DNA of 11,426 bases, taken from contig CADEDU010000139.1 in NCBI GenBank assembly GCA_902826155.1, positions 1 through 11,426 of the forward strand, given 5' to 3'. The notes below the pieces were generated by a model. The model was not told the origin of the DNA. It did no database searches and worked only from the letters and a program-made list of their open reading frames with translations. The translations under genes were made by a program, and so were the position numbers. Positions 1 through 6,802 of this stretch are shown piece after piece; position 1 is the first letter of the stretch, and every line of letters begins with the position of its first letter. Source of the DNA: an uncultured beta proteobacterium (GTDB taxonomy: Bacteria > Pseudomonadota > Gammaproteobacteria > Burkholderiales > SG8-39).

Positions 1-39
1 TACCGATCTTCGTTTCTAGCTCTCCTGGACTTTCATTCG

Positions 40-1422
40 ATGCAAGACGATTCGCGCACGCCCGCTTCACCGCCTACCGAACAGCCTGGCGAGGCCGCTC
101 CACCAGCGGCCGCAACAACCGAGGTGACACCGGCCCCGGCCGCCGCGATGCCTGCTGCGGCGACACCCTCGACGCCGGCCGCGGCGACACCCTCGACGCC
201 TACCGCGGCGACACCCTCGACGCCTGCTGCGGCGACACCAGGTAGCAAATCCGGCAAGGCAGGCATGCGCGGTAAGTGGACGCCGCCACCGGCGGCGCCG
301 GTGGTTCCACCTAACAATGTCAAAGAGGCGAACGACGAGACCATCGCCGAGGCGGTCGAGCTGCTGCGTCGCGGCGAGCTCGTCGCGTTCCCGACCGAGA
401 CGGTGTATGGACTCGGCGCCGACGCTTCGAGCGCAGAAGCAGTGGCGAAGGTGTTCGCGCTCAAGGGGCGGCCGGCGTCGCACCCGCTGATCGTTCACAT
501 CGCCGATGCATCGCAGCTCGATCGTTGGGCGCGCGAGATCCCGGCCAATGCCCGCACGCTCGCGCGAAGATTCTGGCCCGGGCCGCTCACCCTGGTGCTC
601 AAGCGCGCAGAGGGTGTGTCCGATGCAGTGACCGGCGGACAAGACACGATCGCCTTGCGCGTGCCGTCTCATCCGGTGGCGCAACAACTGCTGCGCGCAT
701 TCGAAGGCGGTGTGGCGGCGCCCTCGGCGAACAAGTTCGGCCGCGTGAGCCCGACGCAGGCGATGCACGTGTTCGCCGATTTTCAGCTCGCGGTGCCGCT
801 GATCCTCGATGCGGGTCCGGCCACCGTGGGCATCGAGTCCACCATCGTGGATTGCACCGTGCCCACGCCGCGCATCCTGCGTCCAGGCGGTGTGTCGGCG
901 GCGGCGATCGAACAGGCGCTTGGAATCACGTTCGATGACGCTGCGAGCACGGCCAGCGAAAGCGGTGAGGCCGTCGATGGCAAGCCGGCGCCGCGCGTCT
1001 CGGGCAGCCTGCCTGCGCACTACGCACCACGCGCGCAGTTGAAGATCGCCAACCGCATCGAGATCCTCGAGATGATGGGCGCGCACAAGGGCAGGCGCGT
1101 CACCGTGTTCGCGTTCGAGGTGTCGGTGCCGCGGCTTGCTCAGACCAATCAGCGCGTAGTGCCGGTGGTGCCAGGCGAGTACCAACAGGCGCTGTATGCC
1201 GCGCTGCGCGAGTTCGACGCGATGGGTGCCGACATCATCATTGCCGAGGCGCCACCGAAGACGCCTGGCTGGGCCGCCGTGTGGGACAGGCTCAATCGTG
1301 CCGCCGCCGCGCACGCCGACAAGCCCGGCAAGACCAACAAGTCGAAGGGAGCAGGGCGAGAAGCTGGGGCCGACGACGCGCAGCCTGCCGACGAAGCACT
1401 GTCGGACTCGCCGCCAGCGTGA
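40..1422 (+). CDS. tsaC: L-threonylcarbamoyladenylate synthase (Sua5/YrdC/YwlC family), two-domain form
   Basis: Cytosolic enzyme of the tRNA t6A37 pathway: it makes L-threonylcarbamoyladenylate from threonine, bicarbonate and ATP, and TsaB/TsaD/TsaE then transfer the threonylcarbamoyl group to ANN-decoding tRNAs (family knowledge). The YrdC domain spans about residues 100-290. Visible motifs are FPTETVYGLGADA (117-129), KGRPASHPL (142-150), GPLTLVL (181-187), the PSANKFG stretch near 228 and GIESTIVD (264-271). A linker with SGSLPAHYAP (321-330) leads into a C-terminal Sua5 domain at about 335-425, so this is the longer Sua5 type rather than the short E. coli TsaC. At 460 aa it is longer than the usual ~320-350. 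The excess is an Ala/Pro/Thr-rich N-terminal tail (1-95), encoded partly by tandem repeats, and a charged Ala-rich C-terminal tail (425-460). No clear Shine-Dalgarno precedes the ATG at 40, and the low-complexity tail makes the exact start uncertain; an internal start nearer residue 76 is possible. Confidence 0.93.
   Translation: MQDDSRTPASPPTEQPGEAAPPAAATTEVTPAPAAAMPAAATPSTPAAATPSTPTAATPSTPAAATPGSKSGKAGMRGKWTPPPAAPVVPPNNVKEANDETIAEAVELLRRGELVAFPTETVYGLGADASSAEAVAKVFALKGRPASHPLIVHIADASQLDRWAREIPANARTLARRFWPGPLTLVLKRAEGVSDAVTGGQDTIALRVPSHPVAQQLLRAFEGGVAAPSANKFGRVSPTQAMHVFADFQLAVPLILDAGPATVGIESTIVDCTVPTPRILRPGGVSAAAIEQALGITFDDAASTASESGEAVDGKPAPRVSGSLPAHYAPRAQLKIANRIEILEMMGAHKGRRVTVFAFEVSVPRLAQTNQRVVPVVPGEYQQALYAALREFDAMGADIIIAEAPPKTPGWAAVWDRLNRAAAAHADKPGKTNKSKGAGREAGADDAQPADEALSDSPPA
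157..239 (+). repeat. 24-bp tandem repeat inside tsaC
   Basis: GCGGCGACACC recurs at 157, 181, 205 and 229, exactly 24 bp apart. There are three near-identical full units and a partial fourth. Each unit adds eight codons reading approximately A-A-T-P-S-T-P-A/T, so copy-number change would lengthen or shorten the N-terminal tail without a frameshift. It lies ahead of the catalytic domain. This is a coding minisatellite, not a CRISPR: there are no spacers. Confidence 0.9.
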
Positions 1423-1478
1423 TCGCGCCGGCTCGCATGCGCTGATCCGTGCACTTTGCCGCTTCCCGCTGAACGCTC

Positions 1479-1505
1479 GGGCGGGGGGATGGGTGGATCC
1501 CGCCC
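1479..1505 (+). repeat. Inverted repeat between tsaC and the next gene
   Basis: GGGCGGG (1479-1485) and CCCGCCC (1499-1505) could form a 7-bp stem with a 13-nt loop. There is no T tract after it, so it is not a convincing intrinsic terminator. A TAGAAT resembling a -10 box follows at 1507-1512, but I see no matching -35 box. The rest of the 129-bp gap (1423-1551) shows only a GGAG at 1542-1545, placed 6 nt before the next start. Confidence 0.3.
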
Positions 1506-1551
1506 ATAGAATCGCCGCGGCGTCGCGACCCGACGACGCCCGGAGCCGAGC

Positions 1552-2325
1552 ATGCCCCCTGTCCCTGCCGCGCGCGCGTTCGATCGAGCCGCGCTCCCTA
1601 GTCATTTGCCCGCGGAAGTCGCGCTCGGCCTCGAAGAGTTCTGTCGCGCGAACATCGAGGGCTTCGGCGACGCGCTGAGTGCGATCGTGCTGTTCGGCTC
1701 GGCCGCGGAAGGTCGGCTGCGCGCGACCTCGGATGTGAACGTGCTGGTCGTGCTGCGGCGGTTCGAGCAGGCCAATGTCGATCGCGTGCGAGAAGCGGCG
1801 CGCACCGCGCTGGCGGCCATCCAGCTGCACGCGATGTTCGTGCTGGAGCAGGAGCTGCCGGCTGCCGCCGAGGCGTTCGCGGTGAAGTTCCAGGACATCC
1901 TCAACCGGCGCGCGGTGCTGGTGGGTGACGATCCGTTCCGCGGCGTGACCATCGCGCGCCAGCGCATCGTCGAGCGGCTGCGTCAGGACCTGCTCGATAC
2001 CAGCATCCGGCTGCGCGCCACCTACGTGCTGGTGTCGCTGCGCGAAGAGCAGCTCGCGCGCGTGATCGCCGAGGCCGCCGCGCCGTTGCGTGCCGCGGCT
2101 GCCGCGATCGCCGCGCTCGAAGGTAAGCCGGCCGAACATCCGAAGGAAGCGCTCGCCGCGCTCGCTGCGAACCTGCCCGGTGGCCCGTGGACCGACGTGT
2201 TAGGCGGCCTGTCCGATGCCCGCGAGGATGCGAAGCTGCCGCCCGGCGTGGGCGCGAAGCTGCTGATGCGGATCATCGATCTGGCGGTGGCGCTGCGCGA
2301 GCGGGCAGCGCAGGTGCGGGTGTAG
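1552..2325 (+). CDS. Nucleotidyltransferase-fold (Pol beta superfamily) protein, altered acidic motif
   Basis: 257 aa, soluble. Residues 45-68 contain the signature IVLFGSAAEGRLRATSDVN: the Gly-Ser of the NTP_transf_2 fold at 49-50, then D61-V-N63. Active members of this superfamily use D-x-D or D-x-E here to bind the metal-NTP. The second acid is Asn in this protein, and no obvious third carboxylate appears in the following strand (around 95-108, AIQLHAMFVLEQEL). It may be a weak enzyme or a non-catalytic relative. The remainder (about 120-257) is Ala/Leu/Arg-rich and probably helical, as in HEPN-like or substrate-binding extensions. GGAG lies 6 nt before the ATG, supporting this start. It ends 4 bp before the membrane-protein gene, so it probably belongs to the same operon. 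Its substrate cannot be told from the sequence. Confidence 0.75.
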   Translation: MPPVPAARAFDRAALPSHLPAEVALGLEEFCRANIEGFGDALSAIVLFGSAAEGRLRATSDVNVLVVLRRFEQANVDRVREAARTALAAIQLHAMFVLEQELPAAAEAFAVKFQDILNRRAVLVGDDPFRGVTIARQRIVERLRQDLLDTSIRLRATYVLVSLREEQLARVIAEAAAPLRAAAAAIAALEGKPAEHPKEALAALAANLPGGPWTDVLGGLSDAREDAKLPPGVGAKLLMRIIDLAVALRERAAQVRV

Positions 2326-2329
2326 GCGC

Positions 2330-3208
2330 ATGGTGAAGTTCTTTCCCTTCAACCTGACCGGATCGCAGTTCCTGCTGTTCTATATCGCGTTCAGCCTGGC
2401 CCTGGTGATCGCCGCGCGCATCGGCTACTGGCTGCGCGAGCGCTCATGGTCCGGCACGCTGCCTTCGCTGAACGATCCGTACGCGATCGCGTATCTGCGC
2501 GGCGGGCCCCACGAGGCGGTGCGCGTGGCGATCCTGTCGCTGGCCGACCGCGGTCTGTTGATCGACGACGGCCAGCGCCTGCGCGCGCAACCCGATGCGG
2601 CGAACTTCGCGCGCCGGCCGATCGAGCAGACCACGCTGCGCCACTTCAACCAGTCGCGCGAGCTCGACGTCGACGAGGTGGCGAAGGACGCGCGCGTGAA
2701 GAGCGCACTCGAGGGCATCCGCGGCGAGCTGGTGAATCAGGCGCTCATGCACGAGCCGGGCAACTTCTCGGGCAGCGCGCGCGCGCCGATCATGCTCACC
2801 GCGATGATCCTGGCGCTCGGTGTTCCGGTCACGCGGGTGCTCTGGTCGGGGCCGCCCTACGTTTTTCTGGTCGGGCTCACGATCTTTACGCTGCTGTTCC
2901 TGGGGCGCGCGTACGCCAAACGCATCACCACCCTGGGCAAGCAGAAACTCAGCCAGTTGAAGGTACTGTTCAAGCGGCTCAAGAACCGCGCCAACGACTT
3001 GCGCGGTGGCGGCCAGACCAACGAGCTTGCACTGCTCGCCGGGGTGTTCGGCATGAGTGCCGTGCCGACACGGCTGCAGCCGATGGCCGACCGGATGAAA
3101 CCCAAGAGCGATGGCGGCAGTAGTTGCGGCAGCGGTGGATGCGGGTCGAGCTCCAGTGATGGAGGTGGCTGCGGCGGCGGTGGAGGGTGCGGCGGAGGAT
3201 GCGGATGA
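2330..3208 (+). CDS. TIGR04222-type membrane protein with Gly/Ser/Cys-rich C-terminal tail
   Basis: 292 aa. There is a transmembrane segment at about 14-34, then a soluble domain (45-145) beginning with the TIGR04222-like motif DPYAIAYLRGGPHEAV (49-64) and LSLADRGLLI (69-78). Two hydrophobic segments follow at about 152-172 and 176-194, then a basic region (197-225). The last 32 residues are almost only Gly, Ser and Cys, with cysteines at 266, 271, 281, 287 and 291. The stop codon overlaps the start of a DUF692/MNIO oxidase gene. Similar TIGR04222 proteins are known for Cys/Gly-rich tails, and MNIO enzymes are known to modify cysteines of ribosomal peptides. I infer that the tail is the modification substrate or a metal-binding segment. 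Family assignment rests on motif and architecture read by eye. The function of the domain is unknown to me. Confidence 0.82.
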   Translation: MVKFFPFNLTGSQFLLFYIAFSLALVIAARIGYWLRERSWSGTLPSLNDPYAIAYLRGGPHEAVRVAILSLADRGLLIDDGQRLRAQPDAANFARRPIEQTTLRHFNQSRELDVDEVAKDARVKSALEGIRGELVNQALMHEPGNFSGSARAPIMLTAMILALGVPVTRVLWSGPPYVFLVGLTIFTLLFLGRAYAKRITTLGKQKLSQLKVLFKRLKNRANDLRGGGQTNELALLAGVFGMSAVPTRLQPMADRMKPKSDGGSSCGSGGCGSSSSDGGGCGGGGGCGGGCG

Positions 3209-4089
3209 GCGCGAACGATCGCGTCGGCATCGGCTGGCGCCCCGAACTTGCGGCGAGCCTGTATCTGCGCCTGGGCGAGCTCGATGCGATCGAGGTGATC
3301 GCCGACAACTACTTTCGTGCATCGCGGCGTGAGCGTTCGGCACTGCGATCGCTGGCGCGCGACGTGCCGATGTTCCTCCACGGCGTCGGCATGGGGCTGG
3401 CCTCGGCGCACGCGATCGACGGCGCGCGACTGGATCCGCGGTTGGACAATATGGCGCGTCTGGTGGCGGCGATCGAACCCGAAGCGTGGACCGAGCATCT
3501 CGCGTTCGTGCGCGCCGGCGGCATCGAGATCGGCCACCTCGCGGCACCGCCGCGCACCATCGAGAACGTGGCTGGCGCGCTCGCCAACATCGAGCGTGCG
3601 GTCGCGGTGATCGGCGCGCGACCGCAGCTGGAGAACATCGCCACGCTCATCGACCCGCCCGGCAGCGCGCTCACCGAACCCGAATGGACCCGCGCGATCC
3701 TCGATGCGAGCGACGTGCCGCTGCTGCTCGACTTGCACAACCTCTATGCCAACGCGTGCAACTTTGGGCGCGATCCGGCGAGCGATCTGCTGGCGATGCC
3801 GCTTGAGCGGGTGCGCACCGTGCACATTTCGGGCGGCGTATGGGTGCAGGCACCGAGCGGCAAGAGACGATTGCTCGACGACCATCTGCACGATCCGCCC
3901 GCGCCGCTGTTCGATCTACTCACGCTACTGGCCGAGCGCGTGCCGCAACCACTCACCGTGATGCTGGAGCGCGATGGCGACTATCCGCGCATCGACGCAT
4001 TGATGGCGCAACTGCGGGCGGCGCGTGAGGCGCTCGCGCGTGGCCGTCGTGCCCGACACGAACCCTCTACCTGGAGGCAAGCCGCCTGA
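3205..4089 (+). CDS. DUF692-family multinuclear non-heme iron oxidase (MNIO; BufB/MbnB/TglH-like)
   Basis: 294 aa, TIM-barrel type, cytosolic. The start is the ATG at 3205, overlapping the previous stop as ATGA, with GGAGG (3194-3198) 6 nt upstream. An upstream GTG at 3187 is possible but lacks this spacing. The sequence begins with the family-like VGIGWRPELAASLY, then EVIADNYF (30-37). Candidate metal ligands sit where the family has them: H59 (FLHGVG), H98 (TEHLAF), E143 (QLENI), D176 and H178 (LLLDLHNLYAN), H207 (VHISGG), D226/H229 and E255 (MLERDG). Characterised relatives (MbnB, TglH, ChrH, ApyH, BufB) use two or three irons and O2 to rearrange or cleave peptide cysteine or other residues, usually with a partner protein. 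Here the likely substrate is the Cys tail of the gene just upstream, and the partner may be the small protein just downstream. The reaction is inferred, not shown. Confidence 0.88.
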   Translation: MSANDRVGIGWRPELAASLYLRLGELDAIEVIADNYFRASRRERSALRSLARDVPMFLHGVGMGLASAHAIDGARLDPRLDNMARLVAAIEPEAWTEHLAFVRAGGIEIGHLAAPPRTIENVAGALANIERAVAVIGARPQLENIATLIDPPGSALTEPEWTRAILDASDVPLLLDLHNLYANACNFGRDPASDLLAMPLERVRTVHISGGVWVQAPSGKRRLLDDHLHDPPAPLFDLLTLLAERVPQPLTVMLERDGDYPRIDALMAQLRAAREALARGRRARHEPSTWRQAA

Positions 4090-4358
4090 TGAGCACTGCA
4101 ACCCTGGAGATGACGCTCGCGCAGCTGTACACCGATGACGAATTTCGCGAGCGGTTTCTGCAGAACCCGGCCGACGCGATCGCACCAATCGCCTTGAGCG
4201 ACGCGGAGCGCAGCGCGCTCGTGAGCATCGATCGCGACGGGCTGATGCTCGCCGCCGCGAGCTACGCGCGCAAGCGTGCGCAGGTGGCGCGCACCCGCAC
4301 CCAGCAGCGCGGGTGGCTGGCCATCGCGCAACGCATGGCGCGCTGGCGGCGGACGTAA
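4089..4358 (+). CDS. Small helical protein downstream of the MNIO oxidase, possible partner
   Basis: 89 aa. Its ATG overlaps the MNIO stop (TGATG), a strong sign of translational coupling. Residues 8-32 read LAQLYTDDEFRERFLQNPADA, a pattern seen in several small helical proteins (L..L..d..fR..F..nP..A). This is followed by LSDAERSALVSIDRDGL (36-52) and a very basic C-terminus (62-89, many Arg). No signal peptide or membrane segment is visible. MNIO enzymes commonly act with a separate partner that binds the substrate leader; I infer this role from position only. It does not look like a standard BufC/DUF2063 protein by eye, being much shorter. It ends 6 bp before the stop of the convergent gene, leaving no room for a separate terminator. 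Confidence 0.75.
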   Translation: MSTATLEMTLAQLYTDDEFRERFLQNPADAIAPIALSDAERSALVSIDRDGLMLAAASYARKRAQVARTRTQQRGWLAIAQRMARWRRT

Positions 4359-4364
4359 CGAAGT

Positions 4365-5054
4365 TCAGCCGCGCTTGTAGGAGACCAGCTCGCGCGTGTA
4401 CCAATCCTGCTGCAGGAACGCCCCGATCACCGCGCCGGCACCTTCGCGATAGTGCTCGCGCACCGTGAGCTTCACCGCTGCACCCAGCTCGGGCACATAC
4501 CACTCGGTCTCGTGGCGGAGCGATTCACCGCGAAACGCATCGGCATCGCCCAGGTTCATTTCACGCTCGATGCGCAGCGCCTTGAACTCGCCGGCGGGCA
4601 CGCGCACGGTTTCCCAACCGACTACGCGTCCGGAGACGCGCACGCTGCGATTGGACTGAGTTGCCGGATCCATGCGATTCACGACCTGCGTCCAGCGCTT
4701 GCCTTCGGTGAGCGGGAACGGGCGCAGCGCCAGCGACGGATTCAGCTCGCCTGCCGCACGCGCGTTGATGGCACCGGCCTTGAGCGCGCCGGCGTTGTCG
4801 AGCGCGGTGGTGCCGAGCACGCGACCGTCGTTCGCGCGCGTGGCCAGTTGCACCAACTCGCTCGCACCGGTGACCTCGCTGACGATGGTGCCGCGATCGA
4901 GTCGGGTGAAATTGTCGGTCTCGCGATAGGTCCACGAGTCGCCGGCCTTGTACTGCGGGGCCGATATGCCCTGCGCGTGCGACCACGACGAGGCCAGGGA
5001 GACAACCAGGGCGCTCAGCGCAACCGCGCCGCGCAGCATATTGCGTCGATGCAT
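4365..5054 (-). CDS. Exported protein of unknown function
   Basis: 229 aa from the ATG at 5054, preceded by GAAGGAA on the coding strand about 6 nt upstream. A TTG six codons earlier (5072) is also open but less likely because it lies ahead of that Shine-Dalgarno. The N-terminus MHRRNMLRG with a hydrophobic stretch (8-24) and SHAQG near 26-29 is a signal peptide. The twin arginines at 3-4 hint at Tat export, but the motif is imperfect. The mature part begins with YKAGDSWTYRETD, typical of beta-rich periplasmic proteins, and later has VPAGEFKALRIERE and TEWYVPELGAAVKL, the pattern of DUF3108-like or lipoprotein-fold proteins. No catalytic motif is seen. It is convergent with the MNIO operon and probably independent of it. 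Confidence 0.8.
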   Translation of the reverse strand: MHRRNMLRGAVALSALVVSLASSWSHAQGISAPQYKAGDSWTYRETDNFTRLDRGTIVSEVTGASELVQLATRANDGRVLGTTALDNAGALKAGAINARAAGELNPSLALRPFPLTEGKRWTQVVNRMDPATQSNRSVRVSGRVVGWETVRVPAGEFKALRIEREMNLGDADAFRGESLRHETEWYVPELGAAVKLTVREHYREGAGAVIGAFLQQDWYTRELVSYKRG

Positions 5055-5253
5055 GGAGGTTCCTTCCGTCAAATGCCCACGGGCGGGGCGAACGAGTGCA
5101 TGTACGCGCGAGCCGCGCGGCCGGATGACACCCGCACCCGCAGTTGGCGCGCCGCGCTACGTTTCAAATGGCATCGAATCGGTTCAGAAAAACGCGGAGG
5201 GCGCGCTGAAGGCGGCGAACTGCGGAACGCACTGGCCGAGCGCCGTTCTGCAA

Positions 5254-5282
5254 TTGTGCGCCGCACGCAATGTGGCTACAAT
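5254..5282 (+). promoter_or_regulatory. Promoter of tRNA-Ala
   Basis: TTGTGC (5254-5259, a partial -35 match) and TACAAT (5277-5282, 5 of 6 to the -10 consensus) are separated by 17 bp. A G/C-rich stretch follows, as at stable-RNA promoters subject to stringent control. Transcription would begin near 5289, giving a leader of about 7 nt before the mature tRNA. The rest of the gap from 5055 shows nothing else recognisable. Confidence 0.6.
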
Positions 5283-5295
5283 CCCGCCTCCGCGT

Positions 5296-5371
<76 letters not shown>

Positions 5372-5384
5372 ACGAAAAACATCG

Positions 5385-5411
5385 AAAGGGCCCGTAGCCG
5401 GGCCCTTTTTC
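5385..5411 (+). terminator. Intrinsic terminator after tRNA-Ala
   Basis: AAAGGGCCCG (5385-5394) and CGGGCCCTTT (5399-5408) form a perfect 10-bp stem around the loop TAGC, running into a TTTTT tract (5406-5410). Because the stem is symmetric and flanked by A's on the left, it may also stop transcription of the reverse-strand hydrolase gene that ends at 5448. Confidence 0.93.
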
Positions 5412-5447
5412 ATTGCGTGCCGGCCACCGGCGCCGTGCCCCGCCTGA

Positions 5448-6692
5448 TCAGATCAGCGGATTCATCGACGTCTTGAGCAGTGCGCGCTGATCGATCTTGA
5501 AGATGTCGGCGAGCCAGTCGGCCATCAGCTCCTGGCCGATGGTGGGGTTGTCGTGCTGGCAGTGCTCGGCGCCGGTTTCATCGGGCGTGACGAAGCGCAG
5601 CGTCACGTTCTTGCCCCTGGCCTTGGCGTACTCGTAGACCTTGGTCGCGTGCGACATGCCGAGCACGTCGTAGCCGCCGTGGACGATGAGATAGGGGCAG
5701 CGCATGTCGTCGAGCACGCCATTCAGCGTGAACTGTTTCGCCCGCTCCTTGGCGGCCACCATGGTCGGCTCGCCGAACACCCACTTGATGTGCTCGGCCA
5801 GGCCGTGCGATTCGTCGGCGTTCTTCCAGAGATCGTAGATGTCCCAGATCGCGCCGTGCGAGATGCAGGCCGCGAGCCTGTGTTCCTTCGAGCCGGCACG
5901 CGCGGCGTAGTAGCCGCCGAGACTGGAGCCGCACACCGCGATGCGGCTCGCATCGACATCGCCGCGCTTGAGCAGCCAATCGATGCAGCGACCGATCGGC
6001 ACCTCGTAGTCGGGACGGTTGGGCACCTTGTGCCGGCGCAGCGTGCCGCCCTGGCCCGGCCCGTCGATCATGAGCACCGCAATGCCGCGCTGAAGTGCCG
6101 CGTGCGCCTGCATGAACCACATTTCGTCCTTGATCGAGTCGAGCCCGCCCATGCAGATGAGCACCGGCTGGCGTGCAACCGGATACGGCGCCCGCACGAA
6201 GTAGCCGCAGATCGGCACGTTGTGCTCGAACGGAATGTCGACCACTTCGCCCGGCGGATTCAGGTGGGCGATGAACTTCTTGCTGCACGCCTCCATCTTC
6301 TCGAACGTGACCAACCGGCGCGGATCGTCGGGCGCGAGAAAGAACTCGGCCTGCCGAAAGTAGTCGGCGGCGCGCAGCCAGCAGTTCATCGCGGTGCGGA
6401 CATGTCCGGCGCGTTCTTCGTCGAGACCGCGCGACCAGTTGCGCTCGGCCACGACGTTCCACTCCTTGTGCCAGCTTTCCGTGTCGCCGGGGACGATGCG
6501 CGAGGCGATCAGGAACACCTCGCTCACCGAGCCGCCGCCTTCCTGTGTTTCGCCCAGCCCGCGTCGGAATTGATATGCGAACCACGGATGCTCGGGCCAG
6601 TGATGCCAGCCGTACGGCTCGTAGTGGGGCAGCCGATTGCCGGTGACCTTTTCGATCAGGTTGTCTTCGGTGAGAACGTTATCGCTGGCCAT
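5448..6692 (-). CDS. Alpha/beta hydrolase, FrsA / 2,6-dihydroxypseudooxynicotine hydrolase-like
   Basis: 414 aa from the ATG at 6692, with AGGAG about 8 nt upstream. An in-frame ATG two codons earlier (6698) is only 2 nt from that AGGAG, and one at 6740 has no visible site. The N-terminal cap region (about 1-150) is followed by a hydrolase domain. The oxyanion-side stretch is VLICMGGLDSIKDEMWFM (177-194) and the nucleophile elbow GSSLGG places Ser257. The probable acid is D342 (VHGGYDVLG) and the probable base H377 (GAEHCQHDN; H380 is an alternative). A long cap domain before the core and the GG.D..K.E motif are typical of the FrsA/DHPON-hydrolase group, which cleaves C-C or ester bonds. The substrate cannot be predicted. 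There is no signal peptide. It stands alone between the tRNA and the integron. Confidence 0.88.
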   Translation of the reverse strand: MASDNVLTEDNLIEKVTGNRLPHYEPYGWHHWPEHPWFAYQFRRGLGETQEGGGSVSEVFLIASRIVPGDTESWHKEWNVVAERNWSRGLDEERAGHVRTAMNCWLRAADYFRQAEFFLAPDDPRRLVTFEKMEACSKKFIAHLNPPGEVVDIPFEHNVPICGYFVRAPYPVARQPVLICMGGLDSIKDEMWFMQAHAALQRGIAVLMIDGPGQGGTLRRHKVPNRPDYEVPIGRCIDWLLKRGDVDASRIAVCGSSLGGYYAARAGSKEHRLAACISHGAIWDIYDLWKNADESHGLAEHIKWVFGEPTMVAAKERAKQFTLNGVLDDMRCPYLIVHGGYDVLGMSHATKVYEYAKARGKNVTLRFVTPDETGAEHCQHDNPTIGQELMADWLADIFKIDQRALLKTSMNPLI

Positions 6693-6764
6693 GGACATTT
6701 CTCCTCGATCGATCCATCGACGGCGAACCATCGAAGGCAAACCCTCGACACAAGCATTGGAAAC

Positions 6765-6785
6765 TGCTCGCGGAGCACGCGAGCA
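6765..6785 (-). terminator. Possible terminator downstream of intI
   Basis: TGCTCGCG (6765-6772) and CGCGAGCA (6778-6785) form an 8-bp stem with a 5-nt loop, starting 18 bp past the intI stop on the reverse strand. It is followed there only by GTTTCC, so the T tract is weak. The same hairpin lies upstream of the hydrolase start, where it would insulate that gene from intI transcription. Confidence 0.4.
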
Positions 6786-6802
6786 AACACCGCGCGCGTA
6801 GC

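Noticed and set aside
67..2139. 690-aa reverse-strand open frame across tsaC and the nucleotidyltransferase gene
   Set aside because: Arg/Gly/His-rich with no domain, spans an intergenic gap, and lies opposite two recognisable genes; an effect of G/C-rich codons.
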